Source: Sipunculus nudus (lineage: Eukaryota > Annelida > Sipuncula > Golfingiida > Sipunculidae). Taken from it: 64,000 nt of DNA. Shown piece by piece: positions 34,280-48,900 of the stretch. Where the stretch lies: positions 78,859,056 through 78,923,055 of the forward strand of contig CM049310.1 of NCBI GenBank assembly GCA_026874595.1, read 5' to 3'. The notes under the pieces are model-generated. The model did not search any database. It had not been told where the DNA came from and was given only the letters and a program-made list of their open reading frames with translations. Each line of letters opens with the position of its first letter. The first letter of the stretch is position 1. A program made the translations under genes and the position numbers.

Positions 34280-35360
34280 CTGTCCTATGGGTATGGGTTT
34301 GCGTCAGAAAGATACCTGAAGAACCATTAGGTGGATTTAATCGAAATTTAACATAACACTCTTCACAGCCAAGTACAGGGTTTCCATCCCTTCATGTTGC
34401 TAATATTCATTTTTTGTTTTTAATGAATCAGCTGACCTTCACTAATTTGGCCCAGTAGTAAACTTATTTAAACTTGTGACACTGGACTTAAAATGAAGAC
34501 TGCATTCACAAAATCTAGATAAAAGGAAGCACTAAACTTGTTTTGAAAATTAAACTAATAACAAGATTGAAGATGTTCATCCAAAGCCCAAAAGTTCATT
34601 TGCTTAAGAAATTACCCTGTGTAATGCTGTCAGTTGATATTTTTATTATTAGTCCATTGCCCCAAGGAGGGAGGGCAACTATAATTGTCTGTCCTTCCAC
34701 TGGTCCATTCCTCCCTTCCCATTGTTTTACCAAATATCCCAAAAACCCTTGCTGCTTTCTTTACCAAAGCAAATGTTTAAATTTTAGCTTTCCTATCATG
34801 GTTAAATTAATCTTGGATAAAGGGGAAAAAATTGTGTGTTACATGAAAGATTTATTTTCAAAATGGGTTCTTCATGCAAATTCTATGTTACTAATCACAA
34901 AATTTTACAATATCAGGCGTTTGCATACATAATGCAAAATCTAGTACCAAATATCCCAACAATAGCAAGAGTTGTTTGGCTGGCATATTTCATGACCATC
35001 TCTTTTTGATTACCTGTCCCTTGGGGTCACTTCTCAGATCTGTCCAGTTTACAAATTGCTCCCAGTTAAAACAGGGTCATCTGGACATCTAAAAAGATAA
35101 TCATGCATTTTCTTTTTTAAATCTAATTTATATTTTTTAAGTATTTTGAATATAAACAGGGTTTTGCCAAGATTTAGGGAAATTTGGGTATCACCAATGC
35201 CACATGTTTTCCTAGTTAAATATATGGCAGGGAGCTATTTGTAAAAAGCTTTCCTGAATTAATTTATGAAAGGGGCCCAATCACCTAGAAAGCATGTTTA
35301 ATTGACACGAAAAATAGCTTCCTCCCTTTAAAATAAATTTGTACCTGCCAAAATATTCCC
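34280..35360. other. intergenic, no gene recognised
   Basis: AT-rich DNA between DRC1 and the convergent gene. The 129-codon open frame at 34543-34932 overlaps a repeat fragment (CCCCAAGGAGGGAGGGCAAC, GTCTGTCCTTCC) near 34655-34700, starts without exon signals and shows no family features, so it is not called as a gene. Confidence 0.5.
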
Positions 35361-35370
35361 CTGAAACCAT

Positions 35371-35603
35371 TTGTTTACTCCTGTAAACAAGTGTTAAAAA
35401 CAATGCACCGGGCGCGATCGCAGGTGTAAACATAAACAGCGCATGCACCACTCGGGCCAAACACGTGTCAATTAAGAGATGCTCTGACTGACTTGGCCAA
35501 AAGATGTAATACGTGTTCCTGCTGGCTGAAACTTTGCGTGTTGCGGCTCACAATCCGGTCTCTTCTGTTATGGTAAACCGACACACATGGACTGTGTTTA
35601 CCA
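35371..35603. promoter_or_regulatory. CpG-richer patch with forkhead-like motif cluster
   Basis: Within 233 bp there are six forkhead-type cores: GTTTAC at 35373-35378, GTAAACAA at 35383, GTAAACA at 35426, ATAAACA at 35432, GGTAAACC at 35572 and GTTTACCA at 35596. Two pairs form hairpin-capable inverted repeats (TTGTTTAC/GTAAACAA and TGGTAAAC/GTTTACCA). The patch contains CGGGCGCGATCGC and has more CpG than the surrounding AT-rich DNA. Function is a guess. Confidence 0.3.
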
Positions 35604-37061
35604 ACACGCAGAGTCATAAAAAGGTGTTTAACAGCCGTATGCGAGGTACTGAGACTGTGCACTGGACTGGTTTTGCTGGGGAAACTTTTTTTAAAGCAAA
35701 ACTGAACTGATATTGTGAAAGAATAAGCATTATTTATCCCCTGATTATGTCCCTTTAACAATTACAATTACTTTGTATGTCAGCAATCCTAAATTGTAGT
35801 TATATGCTGCTAATGAAGAAATCTGCAGGAATTACAATCTGGAGAAAAAAGGAACTTGCATATCATATTTCTTGATAACAGTTTATTCTTAGATATAAAA
35901 ATTATACAAGTGAAAAAAATGGCCCAACAAAACATTAAAATGCTGCATGCAAGCCGTTGTCAGTAAACAATTCATCACTCTATTATAAGTACCTTCTATA
36001 AAATTCTTGGTTTATACATTAGGACTTGCAGCACAATTCTAGGAAAAATTACAGATTTTCAAGGAAATAATTTTTGAATTGATACTCATTATCTTACTTT
36101 CACTGCATCGTGCAGACCTATAGAAAAGCAGTCCATTTTATCATTGTTGAACATGCAGGAGTTGCTTGGTGATGTAGTTGTGCCATTTGATATATAGCAT
36201 TTTAAATGAATCAGCATATATTAAATAAAATGATGAACAAGACACAATCAACATGACTGTGTGATGTATATTTGTTTAATGTTTGGTGAAACAGCTGGAC
36301 ATTTCAACTTTTTAAATATGTAAGCTGTCTAAATTCAAGGAAATTGTTACCCTGCAATATCATGGTCATAAAATGCCCACATATAATGCAAAGTCCACAT
36401 TTTTTTGGTTTGGAAAAATTGAAACAATTTATTGACCTCAACATTTTAAGTATATTCACCCTTTTCCAAAGCAATATATACATGATAAAGTACTTGCTCA
36501 TTTGTTTTTCAACTGTATAGGACAGCGTAAATTAAAAGAAAAAAATGTTGGATATATGTAGTAGTCCAATTTTTGTTCGTTTCCGCATATTTGAATCTGG
36601 CACATATGGGACAAAGAGGGGTAAAAAAATGAATATAACTAAGTATGTAGTGGCAACGTGTGACCGTGACAAAAAACAAAAATCAAGCAAATACAGGTTT
36701 ATAACACTATATAGGTGTAGTATGGAATATCTATTGGCTACAATTGTTATGTACATTAAGTGCTTTCAATGAACATCACTAAAATCACAATTTAATTTGG
36801 CACACTTTTGCTGAGTGGTCACTATTGCAGGCAATGTAATGTTCGAAATCTGCATATATTATGTAAAAGTATCAAATAACAAACCATGATTATAACAATA
36901 AAAATTAAAATCAAATGTTATCATCATGCTGCATATAAAAGTGACATTTTTGGCTGAAGTAGCACACCCTGAAATACATAGCAATGTTTATTTTACTAGA
37001 AATGAAATCCCACAGCATGTCAAAGACCATAACTTTCACACAAATTTAGACAAACTGCAGA

Positions 37062-37208
37062 TCCAGACCTGGATATCAGAACTAAATGTCAGACATGACG
37101 TTGATATTTGTGCTTGATGCAGACATTATGTTGATATCACCATTTGATGCCAGACATGCCGATATCAGTACTTGATACCAGACATGATGTTGATATCTGT
37201 ACTTGAGT
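37062..37208. repeat. 28-31-bp minisatellite
   Basis: Four units starting CAGACAT at 37090, 37120, 37151 and 37179, each followed by GATATC-like sequence and CTTGAT. The small ORFs on both strands across it are by-products. Confidence 0.8.
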
Positions 37209-39585
37209 ACACAAGTCAATAATATAAAAGTGCATGTGCAGTTTTGTACCTTTTTTATATAATAAAAAAATAGAAAAACCATCTTTCCCTATTTACTGTA
37301 GGTTATAGTTTCACCTACCCAGGCACATTAAATAAGTGACAGCATCCTTTTTTTTCAACTTTTCAATCCCTTCTTTGAAGAAACAAAATTAAAATTTCCT
37401 GGCAACAAAATATGAGATACAATAGGCACATGAAAATGTCCTAATTTTGGACAGGTTTGTAATAAAATATGTGAAAAAGATCTATGTATAATAATTTCTA
37501 TCATCTGATATATGCAACATGGTTCTAGTTTTGCCCCTAACTAATAATAAACTGTAAGAGTATTTTACAGTAACATTCACATCAGTATGAAGTTTTATAT
37601 TATTTTATGAAACACACAAACATACTATCTGGATTTCCATATATTTATTTTATTCTCAAACTAAATTTTAAAACATGCACAAACAATTTTAAGGCATATA
37701 CAATACTGTTGAAAAATGATTCCAAACATCTCTTGAACTTTATGAAAATGTTCTCTTAAACCCATGAAGAATGCAAGTGAAGCTAAGAAAGCATGTTCAA
37801 CATAATTGACAGTTAAATATTATTTTGAAAATTTTAAAATCAATATATTAGGCAAAATTGCATCTTTTGAAAGGTCAAAATTAGGCCACACAAGAAAATA
37901 ATTTGTTCTCTACTTTGCTATTACTGTTCTACATTGATAAATATTTTCCCTTTTTTTTGCAAATGAGCACCAGATCTTTGAATGCATGCTCTTGCCTTGT
38001 ATCATTAAAAGATTTCTCAAGTAAGGAAAACCACATTTTATGTGAAACACTGAAATAAATTCCACACAATTCTCAGCTGGTAATTACAAAAACTACCTAC
38101 TATCTCCATAATTTTATTTTCAGTGTGCCTAGAATAATTAATTTCCAAAAATGGCCTCACGTGGAAGTTCAAAATCATGTGTGGAGAGTAGTAGCAACAG
38201 AATTTTGGACTGGAATATGCAGTCATGTTATTTAACAAATGTGTGATCTGAAGATATAGTTTGAAGATAAACAAATCCTGCTGTAAAAATCAGAACTTTG
38301 CCAGACCAAAACTATTTTTAAGAAATTCAGACATAATTAAAAAATATTAAGACAACTTGCAGGGGCAGACAGATGACTTTAAACAGGGGTATGTGAACCC
38401 CCCTCAATTTACCCCTGAGTGGGATGGGAGATGTACAGGCTCAAAATATGAATGTGGAAGACAAAAGAAAACATTAATATTTTAGTCTATTCCTAATGCT
38501 ACAGACAATATGTGAAGAGCTGGGGGCGGGGGATTAAATCACTCCAATAATGACAGACTCAACTGATCTGCAAGAATCATAGTATAATGTGTCATTCTTA
38601 CAGATACAAACAGTGATGATTAAAAAATTACCACTGGGAAATTCAAAGAATATTTTTTTCAAAAATGATTATTTGGAATATCTTTATTATGTATTTGGTT
38701 TTATAACAAGTAAAACAAATTACTAAAATCTAATACTGCTATGTAATAAATAGTGAAGCAATCTTGTAAAAAATGTATATCACAGCTAAAAAAATCAATA
38801 ATTACATTTAATGCCTCATCATAACTACCGTATCACACTTGTTACCAAGTGCTTTATCTGGACTGTACAAATCATGTAAAAATCCTATTAAACTGATCAC
38901 TGTACCTGAAATGAAAATAAAGCACTGAGCCATATACTTAAGAATATTTCCATATCAAGTATAAACCATAACACAGACTACGAAATACAAAAGTATACTT
39001 TCCATCTGTTTCTTGACAATGACTTCAATATTTAATTAAATGAAAACATTTTCATGGAGAGATCTTAAAACCTGATTTTTTAAAATGAAAATTAAAAATG
39101 TTACAATAATGATCAAAAGTTAGATTTTATTAATATATATTCCACTAAACATTTAAATGTTTATCATAACTATTATTTATAGTAGTAGTACCAAATCATC
39201 CAAATTATTTGAATTAAATGTGAATACATCAATTTCATTTTCTTATATCAAAATATAATTATAAAACCTTTCTGAATATTTATGTACATCAAAAGTAACA
39301 ATATATAAAATTAACAAGACACTCCAAAGTGGTACCAGCCCAACATTTAAACTAACCATTACAAAACAATGAGACAGACAAATTTCTTTAAATTTTCCTA
39401 TCTTATTTCATAGCATTAGAATATTTAAAAGAATGCTTTACAGGTCTTCAATGAAAAGTTGTTAACCTATATTTAAGCAGATAAACGTGCAAAAGGTTAA
39501 GGAATCCAAGATGACTTTTTCTGTCACTGTTCAGTCACTACAATGATACAAATCAATACAAAACAGCTACATTAAAAATATCTGA

Positions 39586-39755
39586 AGTTGTGCTATAGTT
39601 TAACTTCATTTCTACTCTACTTCAGGAATGAATAAACATAGTATTCCAGATATACAGACAGAACTGTAGAAGTTGTGCTATAGTTTAACTTCATTTCTAC
39701 TCTACTTCAGGATGGAATAAACATAGTATTCCAGATATACAGACAGAACTGTAGA
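39586..39755. repeat. 85-bp direct tandem duplication
   Basis: Two adjacent copies, 39586-39670 and 39671-39755, both beginning AGTTGTGCTATAGTTTAAC and ending CAGACAGAACTGTAGA, with about one difference. Near identity means a recent duplication. Confidence 0.95.
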
Positions 39756-39940
39756 CAGAGATATACGTTTATAGATATATAGATATACATGTAATAGATA
39801 CAGTATTTTTTTAAATTGTCTCAGACATAAGACATGATCACAGATCCAATTATTAGAGAATAGTTACATATCTCAGGTTACCATGGTGACAGATTCTGAA
39901 TTTAACATCATCAGCCCAGGCTGAGTATGGACTTCGTTCT

Positions 39941-42900
39941 TCAAGCTTTTGCAGCCTGTGGTTGCTGCTGCTGCTGCTGCTGAGATGAGGCTCGGGACTG
40001 CCTTCTCTGATCAGACTGCTCTTTCGACTTATTTTTCATACACTCGTAAATGGCCTTACGGGAACCTGGATTATTCTGGAGGTATGCAAAGTAGGCAGCT
40101 CGCATGTTAGGACGGCTGATCGGATGGTAGTCTTCTATTTTGTCCAGCTCCATGCGGTAAAAATCTTGCTTCGTTCTCTTGTACTCATTATTGACCTTAA
40201 GTGCTGCATTACTGCTGTATTTCTTTCGCAACTCTTCCCTGAAAGTAAAAGCAATATACCAGTTTAGAAAAGAAATTTGCAGGCCCCAAGGCATTCACTG
40301 TTCATAGCTACAATAAGTCTCAGTACTTTATATCTGTGCCACTATTGTATGGATCAACACATTCACATGACGTCATGGCTATTCAAAAATAGCCTCACGG
40401 ATGCTACATGGGGGTTCCTGTACACCACACCTACACCACATGGCAAAGTATTAGAAAGTTTATCACAAATTCCTGCATAGTTTAGTTATTGTTTATTTGT
40501 ACATGTGAAAATAATTATAAATCAGTATCATGTGGTGAACCGTTCATGTGGTATGTGATATGCCTAAATATAACAAAATATAAACAAAACGTGACAAAAG
40601 AGCAATAATCAGAACTGCTGTGATTTCATGGTTCATCATACATCCTTTTCAGTTAACTGCTGCGGAGGCAAATAAAATGATGAGTTTGGATTTAAAAACA
40701 CCAAATACCACCATTGTGTGCTATATTTTATACAACCACTCAAGCTGACAGTCTGCTCATGTTGGAGCAATCATGTTGTTTACGATAGGCGGGACTCGCT
40801 AGTTAACTAAGACCAATAAGTAGTCTGACGACACCAAGCACGGTGTCAGAAAGGTCTTTACCATACAGTCAAAGAGTAGGGAGTGTAGAGAGTGGGATCA
40901 ACAGTGGTGGGGCTGCGGTGACCCAACTCAGATTAAAACTGTTTAAAACTACTAAAGCAGCCTGCAGATCATCAAGATTTATTTTGAATCAGCACGGTTC
41001 CCTGCAGAACTCAGCAAGAACGCCCAAGGATGCATCCTATATCCAGCACTGTGACTTACAGTGTCTGTAAACCATGAATGTGACTGGGGCTTTAATTAAA
41101 CCATACTGGCATAAATTTAACAGTTTTACCAATTAGGGAACACTGGTGCCCCCTTTTGAACACAAAATAAACAAAAACCTCACTAGATTTGGATACAAAC
41201 TGAATACCTACACAAACTTCCAGAATCAAATTCTCAAATACTCTAAAATATACCACTTGTAAATTTTGATTAAAATAAGAAATAAAATGTAGCCTAGTGG
41301 TTAATTTGTTGAACTTTAGAGCTAAAGCCCTGGATCATTCTCTGCCTCAGCCTTAAAGGACAAAGAGGTGTATTATCAATAGCACCTCAGAGATTCATTT
41401 CAACTCTTGGTTGTGTCTTCTTCATAAACTAGGTCAGGTGCAAAATAAAGAACTTCAAGAGTCTCAATTGTAACTAGAAATTTGCACTTAGAGAGCACAG
41501 ACCTCCCCCACAGCAGCAAATAACCACCATATGGCATTGTCAGAAATGTGTCATATAAACACAGCAGAACAGTCACTGAACATTATAATATATGGACACT
41601 GAGTGCCATCTAATGGCAACAAAGTTAACAAGGAAGCTTATTACCCCATTATGGCATTGTCAGAAATGCAGCAATTTTCCTTACAAAAATTTCTGGATCC
41701 AGATGCTTATGCAGAGAACTCCTTAAATTTAATCAATTGTTCCTTGTATCATTGCCCAGCTATCCTAGTGGGAAAGTTTATGTTCATAAAAATCTGTTCT
41801 TAACTTTTTGAGTAATGTTGCTAACAGACAAACAAAAACAAACAAACAGACAAACCAGATGCCGGCAATAAACATATAACCCCACCCAATGGTGGAGATG
41901 ATAAATTTCTAATCCTATGGGTATTTTCATCCTCCTTCAATAAAGAGTGTCACCAACGCTGTCTCTTTTGAAGATCCAACACAGATTTATCCTTCTTTTA
42001 AAATGATTAACATATGATAAACATTGTTTGATAAAACATTAGCTTACCTTAGAGCAGGGACATGGCTATAGTTTAAAGTTCGCATGCTCTGATCACTTGC
42101 AGTGACAGATACTTGTGGAAATTTAGGGAGACGGGTGCTGCCCTCTCTTGGTGGACGTTTCCCTTTCTTATCATTCTTTTGCCTGAAATGAAAAAAAAAA
42201 TGAAACCAAAATCATTCAAGTACAAATATGTATGCATAGTGGATTAACCCGAAACTGGACTAAATTCTAAGGTCCCAATCAAAATCAGATTTATTCCCAA
42301 TGTTGAGACACTGGAAACAATTATCTAACACCAAATTAACTGGTGTGTTTAAAACACCATGTTGTTTCCATTCAGGCATTTTTATTCATTATAAACCCCC
42401 CTCATGAAATGTTTTAGACTTAAAGTACACTTGACGAATGAGGCTTTGTTGTAACTGAAGAGAATAATAAATGATGCAGATATTGGTCAAAAGCACACCA
42501 TATATATTGTAATGTTAACACTCCAGTCAAATTATCTACAAGTTTTAGCAAAGACTGAAGCTTAAGTATTGTTATATCTGTTGATAACCTCTAATTTTGA
42601 GGCTGTTACAGGAACAAAATACTGGTAATCACCAAAGCAGTTCTGCTGCATCTTTTCCTTTTAATTTCTCAATCTTCCACCAGTCAGCGGGTGCACAGGG
42701 GCATGTTTGATATTTCAGCCACACGTACTTCCATATATTTACCCCTACTTCACTAGTAATGGACTAACCAGTTCAAACCTTTGAGATACAGTAGGCTGCC
42801 CTTTAGGTCAGAGAGGGAGAGAGAGATCGTTTGTCCACCAGCCAGCCAAAAGGGGCTACTAGTACTGGCCTGTCAAATATGACAAGTGTAACTCCACCCT

Positions 42901-45900
42901 GTGGCTCCTAGGCAAGTCACTTACTTAGTAGCAAGGGTTCCAACTAATAAAAAGGTTTATCAAGTTTAGCGAAGGGGAAACTTAGGAGCAACAGCAAATT
43001 TCCTTTTCTTCGATTAGGTGCTTACGGAGGACTGGCAGTATTACCATATTTGGCTTATTTATTTAATATGGACAGATCTTTCGGCCATTTTGCTGATATG
43101 ACCATACAATCGGTTGTTATATTCTACCTATGGGAGAAACCCTACAATGTCATATAAGAAAAGCTTTGGCTTAACCTGCACTGAACATGTATACCCCATT
43201 GTTTTAAATTATATTTCTATGCTAATCATTCTGATATTATACCTCTACTGACAGCCATCAGGGACAAAGTTAATTAAAAATATACAGCCTTACACAACAA
43301 TGAGACTATATAAATTGAAGACACATCTTGATGATGAACATAATACCTGTAGTCTTTATTTTGAACTTTACTTTATATTACTTTCCAGTATGACAACATG
43401 TATGTGCAAGTATATACCAGTAAACAAACAAACACAAGAAACACATACTGTGCTCGGTAACACTAACACGTCTACAACTTAGGCCCCCTGTATACATGCT
43501 CTGGGTAAACAACCAAATCAAGAAATGTATTTGTATGGGGATCCATAATGTCAAAGGAGCCATTCAGTTGGGCAGGTAATGAACTGCATGATCCTATGGA
43601 CCTGTTTGAAGTGAAATGAATGGAAGATACAGAACAGGTAAACACCACCAATGACCATGGTGAGCGGCAAAATACTGACCATTAGGACAACCTATACTCT
43701 GGGAATCGACAGGGCACACAGAGTACCATACAGTACTGTATTACTCATTACTGATTGTGTTTGTTAATGTACTCAAGGAAGTACATAGGCATGACTGATT
43801 TCAAATCCGCAATTTATTTTATTTAATTTCTAGAGGGCCAAAATTAAAATCTGTTTCAGTCTAGGAGGGCCAATTGTTTTTTTTTTTTTTACATCTCTAT
43901 AATAATTTGTTTATAAGATTATATATGATCAGGGTATGACATGGTAATAGCAAAATTGTTGAGCTTAAAAGGTAAAAAAAAATCAAAACAAAACATTATG
44001 GAAATTTTATATTCTTGATAGAAATGTTGGAGGAATGAAGCTTAAATCACTAAATTTCTACTGAAAGTCAAAATAATTTTTGATGTAGAGGGGTCAATGT
44101 TGACACACATGGTGTCTGTGAAGCCATATTTTTAACTAAGATGATATGATTTGTCAATTATACTTTTCCCATATCTCAATCACATGTTTTGACACTAAAG
44201 CCCAAAACAGACTAATGCGCGCGTGACATGTGCAGCTAGGGACAAATGCAAAACATACTAATGCGGCTACAACGCGCACAACATGTGTCAGATTGGATGT
44301 TATTAATCAAGCACCTTTTCTTTGTTATCTTTGTAAAAATAGTAATTTTGATAATCAGCACTGGATTACTTGAATACAAATATAATCTGTTTGTGACAAA
44401 ACATGTTCTAAATATGACAGAACTCAGTCACCGTGACTATTCTTAACAATATCTATATATTTGTGTTGTTTTGTTGCATGTTTTCTAGTCAGATTCAAAT
44501 CAATAATTTTAGTTCAATGAATTATAACAAACATTCACATGCAGTTTTATATAGAATTTGAGTCCTGGGGAGGGAAACCCTCTCTATAGTTATGTCATTA
44601 CAAGGAATCCCCACACAGCAAACGCGCGTCACAAGTAAAAAATCGATCCAGGAGCGATAGCTGATGCGCACGTGACTGTCTGTTTTGTCATTGATAAATA
44701 GAGTGGAGCAACTTTTTCCAGATTTGATGCTTGACATGTGACACTTGATGTGTGCATCATGTGTGCGTTAGTTTGTTTTGGGCTTAAGATTAAATATGGA
44801 CCTTCGAGAGTAACCCTATCTGTATTAGGATTTTTGAAGTCCATATCCAAGTATGAATGACGGATTATATTTTAGCTTGGAGCTTCCTCTCCACATCAAC
44901 AAGTGCACATATAGGTTATTGATTTCCTAAAGGTACAAAAATAATAATATATGCAGAAAAATGTTCTGATTTTGGTTATATATTTACACCATAAATGAGT
45001 GACCAAATTATTGGAGAACCTCAACTGCCTATACCCCACGCAAAGATCACATAGGTCTGTTATTTCCAAAAGGTTCTTAAAACCATGACAATAAAAATTT
45101 ATGTTATTGTCTCTCAATCTTTAAAATAAGACTAACATTTAAGTTTTTGTTATGCTAATTAAAGTATCACACCATATTTAATGACAATGCATTACAATTT
45201 TATCATATATATTAAAAAATCATTAAATATACTTTGCATGATGTCATAAAATATTTTTGGTGGAGTAAATAACACTGAAAGGAAAGTATATTACTGAAAT
45301 AACAATATTTGTAAACAGAAAAAGTCTGAAACATCAAAATACAGTGTAAATATGAAGAGAAACTTGCAATTATGTAAACATAGAAGCCCACTGCTGCGCT
45401 ACTTGAAAAAGGATTAGGCTGTAATGGAGAAAGGCGATCCCCTCCAATAACATACCATGTGACCTTTGACCTATGTCCCAGACAACAGACTTGTCAATCA
45501 CTGGATTTATCCCTCATTAGACTTAGTCACAGATCTCAGAATAAACGACTTACTCTGACAGATGATTAGCATGAGGTTGCTCAGCTGTATAATACCAGTA
45601 CAAATCTGATCAGATTTATATTATAGACATTTTTTTTTCAAGCATAGGTGGAGAGGAGAGCTTAACTTGCCCTGTATGAATTTATTCCACAGAGAACGTA
45701 TCATGAATTATACCAAATATATCATTAAATATACCAATCTCAACATGAAGGTAATAAACAGGCTAAACATTAACTGAAAATCTACAAGATCATGTTATCT
45801 GGTAGGTTGGCTTTATATCTGTGGGGTTAAATTTTTTCATAATTTTCATTTTAACAATGTTTTGAGAGGATTCATTTTCATGATTATACCATGCATAAAC

Positions 45901-48900
45901 TTGTACAGGGTATATACATTATTATATTAAAATATCACACAAAATGTTAACTATTTGATGACAAAAGATAAAACAGAATGAGAATGTGCATTATTAGATA
46001 ATTTAAAAAAATCAATCCTTAAATTAGGAGTTACATAAATATCTGCTATAATCTTTGTCTTTGGACTTTTGAGGCATGCCAGGGAGGCAAAAGTAAAAAA
46101 ATTAGGCGAGACCTCTTACTTATCAGGGTTTAAATTTTGATATCATTTTCCTTTCATGTATATCACAAAATTTAATATAAATCCTCATGAACAAAAGCCT
46201 AACCACAATATGTTTGTTATCAAATTTATGTAAGAAAATCCTCTAGTTTAAATCCTCTTTGATCGAGTTTCATCTATAATATTATCAATGCAATTAGAGT
46301 GGATGAAGCAATCTTCACTTTTGCTCTACATCTATTACTAAGGTTGAGATGAGCATTTTTTTTTTCTTCTTTTTGTACCAAGAGTAAACATGAAACATGT
46401 CAATATCATACACTGTCACAATGTCAGTAAATTTGTTATTGACAAAACCAACACCAGGTGCAAGCCACACAAAAGGAAACAACAACTCAGCAGTGAATGG
46501 TAAAGTGTCATGTCATAGGCTCCATAAATTCTGAGTTGAAAAATTAAGATTTGAACAAAATCCCCTTTAATTTTTTATGAAATATGATTCATGTCTGTAA
46601 AGAATAGACAAAATAACTGGAATAAATTTAAAATATCATCATGTCTGTTGTCACTAGATATTTTTTCTTTCAATATTTAATAAAATTAAAGCTGTTACTG
46701 AATTTATGTTCTCATAGTCTTTTTCATATAACCAGTCTATATTCAAGTGACTTACAAAAATCCCACCTTTGCCACATTTCTTCTTGTTGAAATAACATGC
46801 CAATTAGTGTGCACTAGGTTGTAATACTGGCACTGTCTGTTTTAAGTGTAGGTGCCCATTGAAATTTGGCGAATATGCTCTTAAACTTAAATATCATTAC
46901 ATACTATGATACTAAAGTTGAAGAGGGACCAACAGCCTTCTGTGAGGTGTAAAACTTCATTACAAAAACCAACATTTATACTTTGCAAGGTTCTTGTTCT
47001 TCTGAAACAAACAGCCAAGTGACATGGGGTCTGTCATGGGTTGGCATCCTCATTTTGATAGTTAAGTTTTTTAGAATATTTATGACACTAAGCAACCAAT
47101 CAGGAACCTAAAAGTGTAGTCATTTGAGCATGTGACCAATGACCTTGACTTTCTTAAATAGGGTTGATATGTTGTAAAAAATAGACTGTTTACTCAGATA
47201 TTGATTTTATTGCATTACGTTAATATTTTGCAAGGCACTGATTTAATTTCATTATAGTTAATAAGGCCTATGTCCCATTGCTTCATTGCAGCATACCATT
47301 AGGAATTAATCTGTCATTTCAAGAAAGTATTGCAAAATTTCAATAGGCACCCCACCATGGAACAGACTACAGTAATAAACAGTAAGAGTTTATAATAGAT
47401 GAAAATATCAGGAAAAAAAAAAACATTTCAGTCAGGAAGGAAACGGATAAATAATACAAATATTAAAACACACGGTTAAATTTGTTTTACCTGGGAGAGT
47501 TCTCCTGTGTGGGGCCATCTGCTTCACTGAATATAGATAATGTCATCAATTATGGCCCTCCTTTCAGATAATTTATTAGAAATAATGTTTGTTTAAAATT
47601 GTAAAATTCACACTAAATGATAGTGGATCCATTAAAAAAAAATCTGCTAGAAAAGTAAAACTTGAAATTTACAATAGAGGGTACAATCGTTAAAAAAGGC
47701 ATATTTTACAATCAAATACTAGAGGTGAAGGGACTAAAACTGCACTGGAGCCAGGAGAGATATGTGCACATATTATTGTTTGATAAAGCAATTAGCAGGT
47801 GTACTGGCCTACAAAGCAGCTTAAATAAACTTCATAGTAACAAGTATATCTACAATTAGTCAATTATATTTACAATTTGAATAAATCTATTCAATTTTAA
47901 GGCTAAAGTATAAAGATTTATACTAATACTGGGTATACAACAGTTACTGAGTACACAACCTTGTGCAACAGTTTATCTGAGCACATAAAGCTTGAAGAAC
48001 TACAGTAACTGAGTACACTGTCTAATGGGCCAAAGTAACTGAGCACATAAAGCCTGAAGCACTAAAGTAACTGATTAGGTTGAAGTCCTACAGTAAATGG
48101 GCACACAGCCTGAAGCACTACAGTAACTGATCAGGCTGGAACACAGCCTGAAGCACTAGAGTAACTGATCAGGCTTGGAACACAGCCTGAAGCACAAGAG
48201 TAACTGATCAGGCTTGGAACACAGCCTGAAGCACTAGAGTAACTGATCAGGCTTGGAATACAGCCTGAAGCACTAGAGTAACTGATCAGGCTTGGAACAC
48301 AGCCTGAAGCACTAGAGTAACTGATCAGGCTTGGAACGCAGCCTTAAGCACTGAGTAACTGATCTGGCTTAGAACACAGCCTGAAGCATTAGAGTAACTG
48401 ATCAGGCTTGGAACACAACCTGAAGCACTGATGGAACACAGCCTTAAGCACTAGAGTAACTGATCAGGCTTGGAACACATCCTGAAGCACTAGAGTAACT
48501 GATTAGGCCTGGAATACAGCCTGAAGCACTAGAGTAACTGATCAGGCTTGGAATACAGCCTGAACCACTAGAGTAACTGATCAGGCTTGGAACACAGCCT
48601 GAACCACTAGAGTAACTGATCAGGCTTGGAACACAGCCTGAAGGACTACAGTAACTGATTAGGCTTGGAACACAGCCTGAAGCACTGGAGTCACTGATTA
48701 GGCTGAAGTTTTTAAGTAGCGGAGTACAACGCCTGAAGCACTAGGGTAACTGATCGAGTGCACAGCCTGGAACACCACAGTAACTGAGTACATGTAACTA
48801 AGCACACAGCATGATCCAGAATACTATAACAGTCTGAAGAACAACTGTTCACCAGTAAGTCCATAACAGTCTCAAGTACATTCTGATGCAATCATAACTG

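Larger units (their letters stand above)
35610..39940. other. AT-rich stretch downstream of the minus-strand gene
   Basis: No coding exon is seen. Part may be the 3' UTR of the gene ending at 39941: several minus-strand AATAAA hexamers occur, the furthest at 35882-35887. It contains a short minisatellite (37062-37208) and an 85-bp duplication (39586-39755) but few dispersed repeats, which would suit transcribed UTR. Confidence 0.4.

Noticed and set aside
34543-34932. 129-codon plus-strand frame
   Set aside because: No acceptor, donor or family resemblance, AT-rich composition, and it overlaps a repeat fragment.
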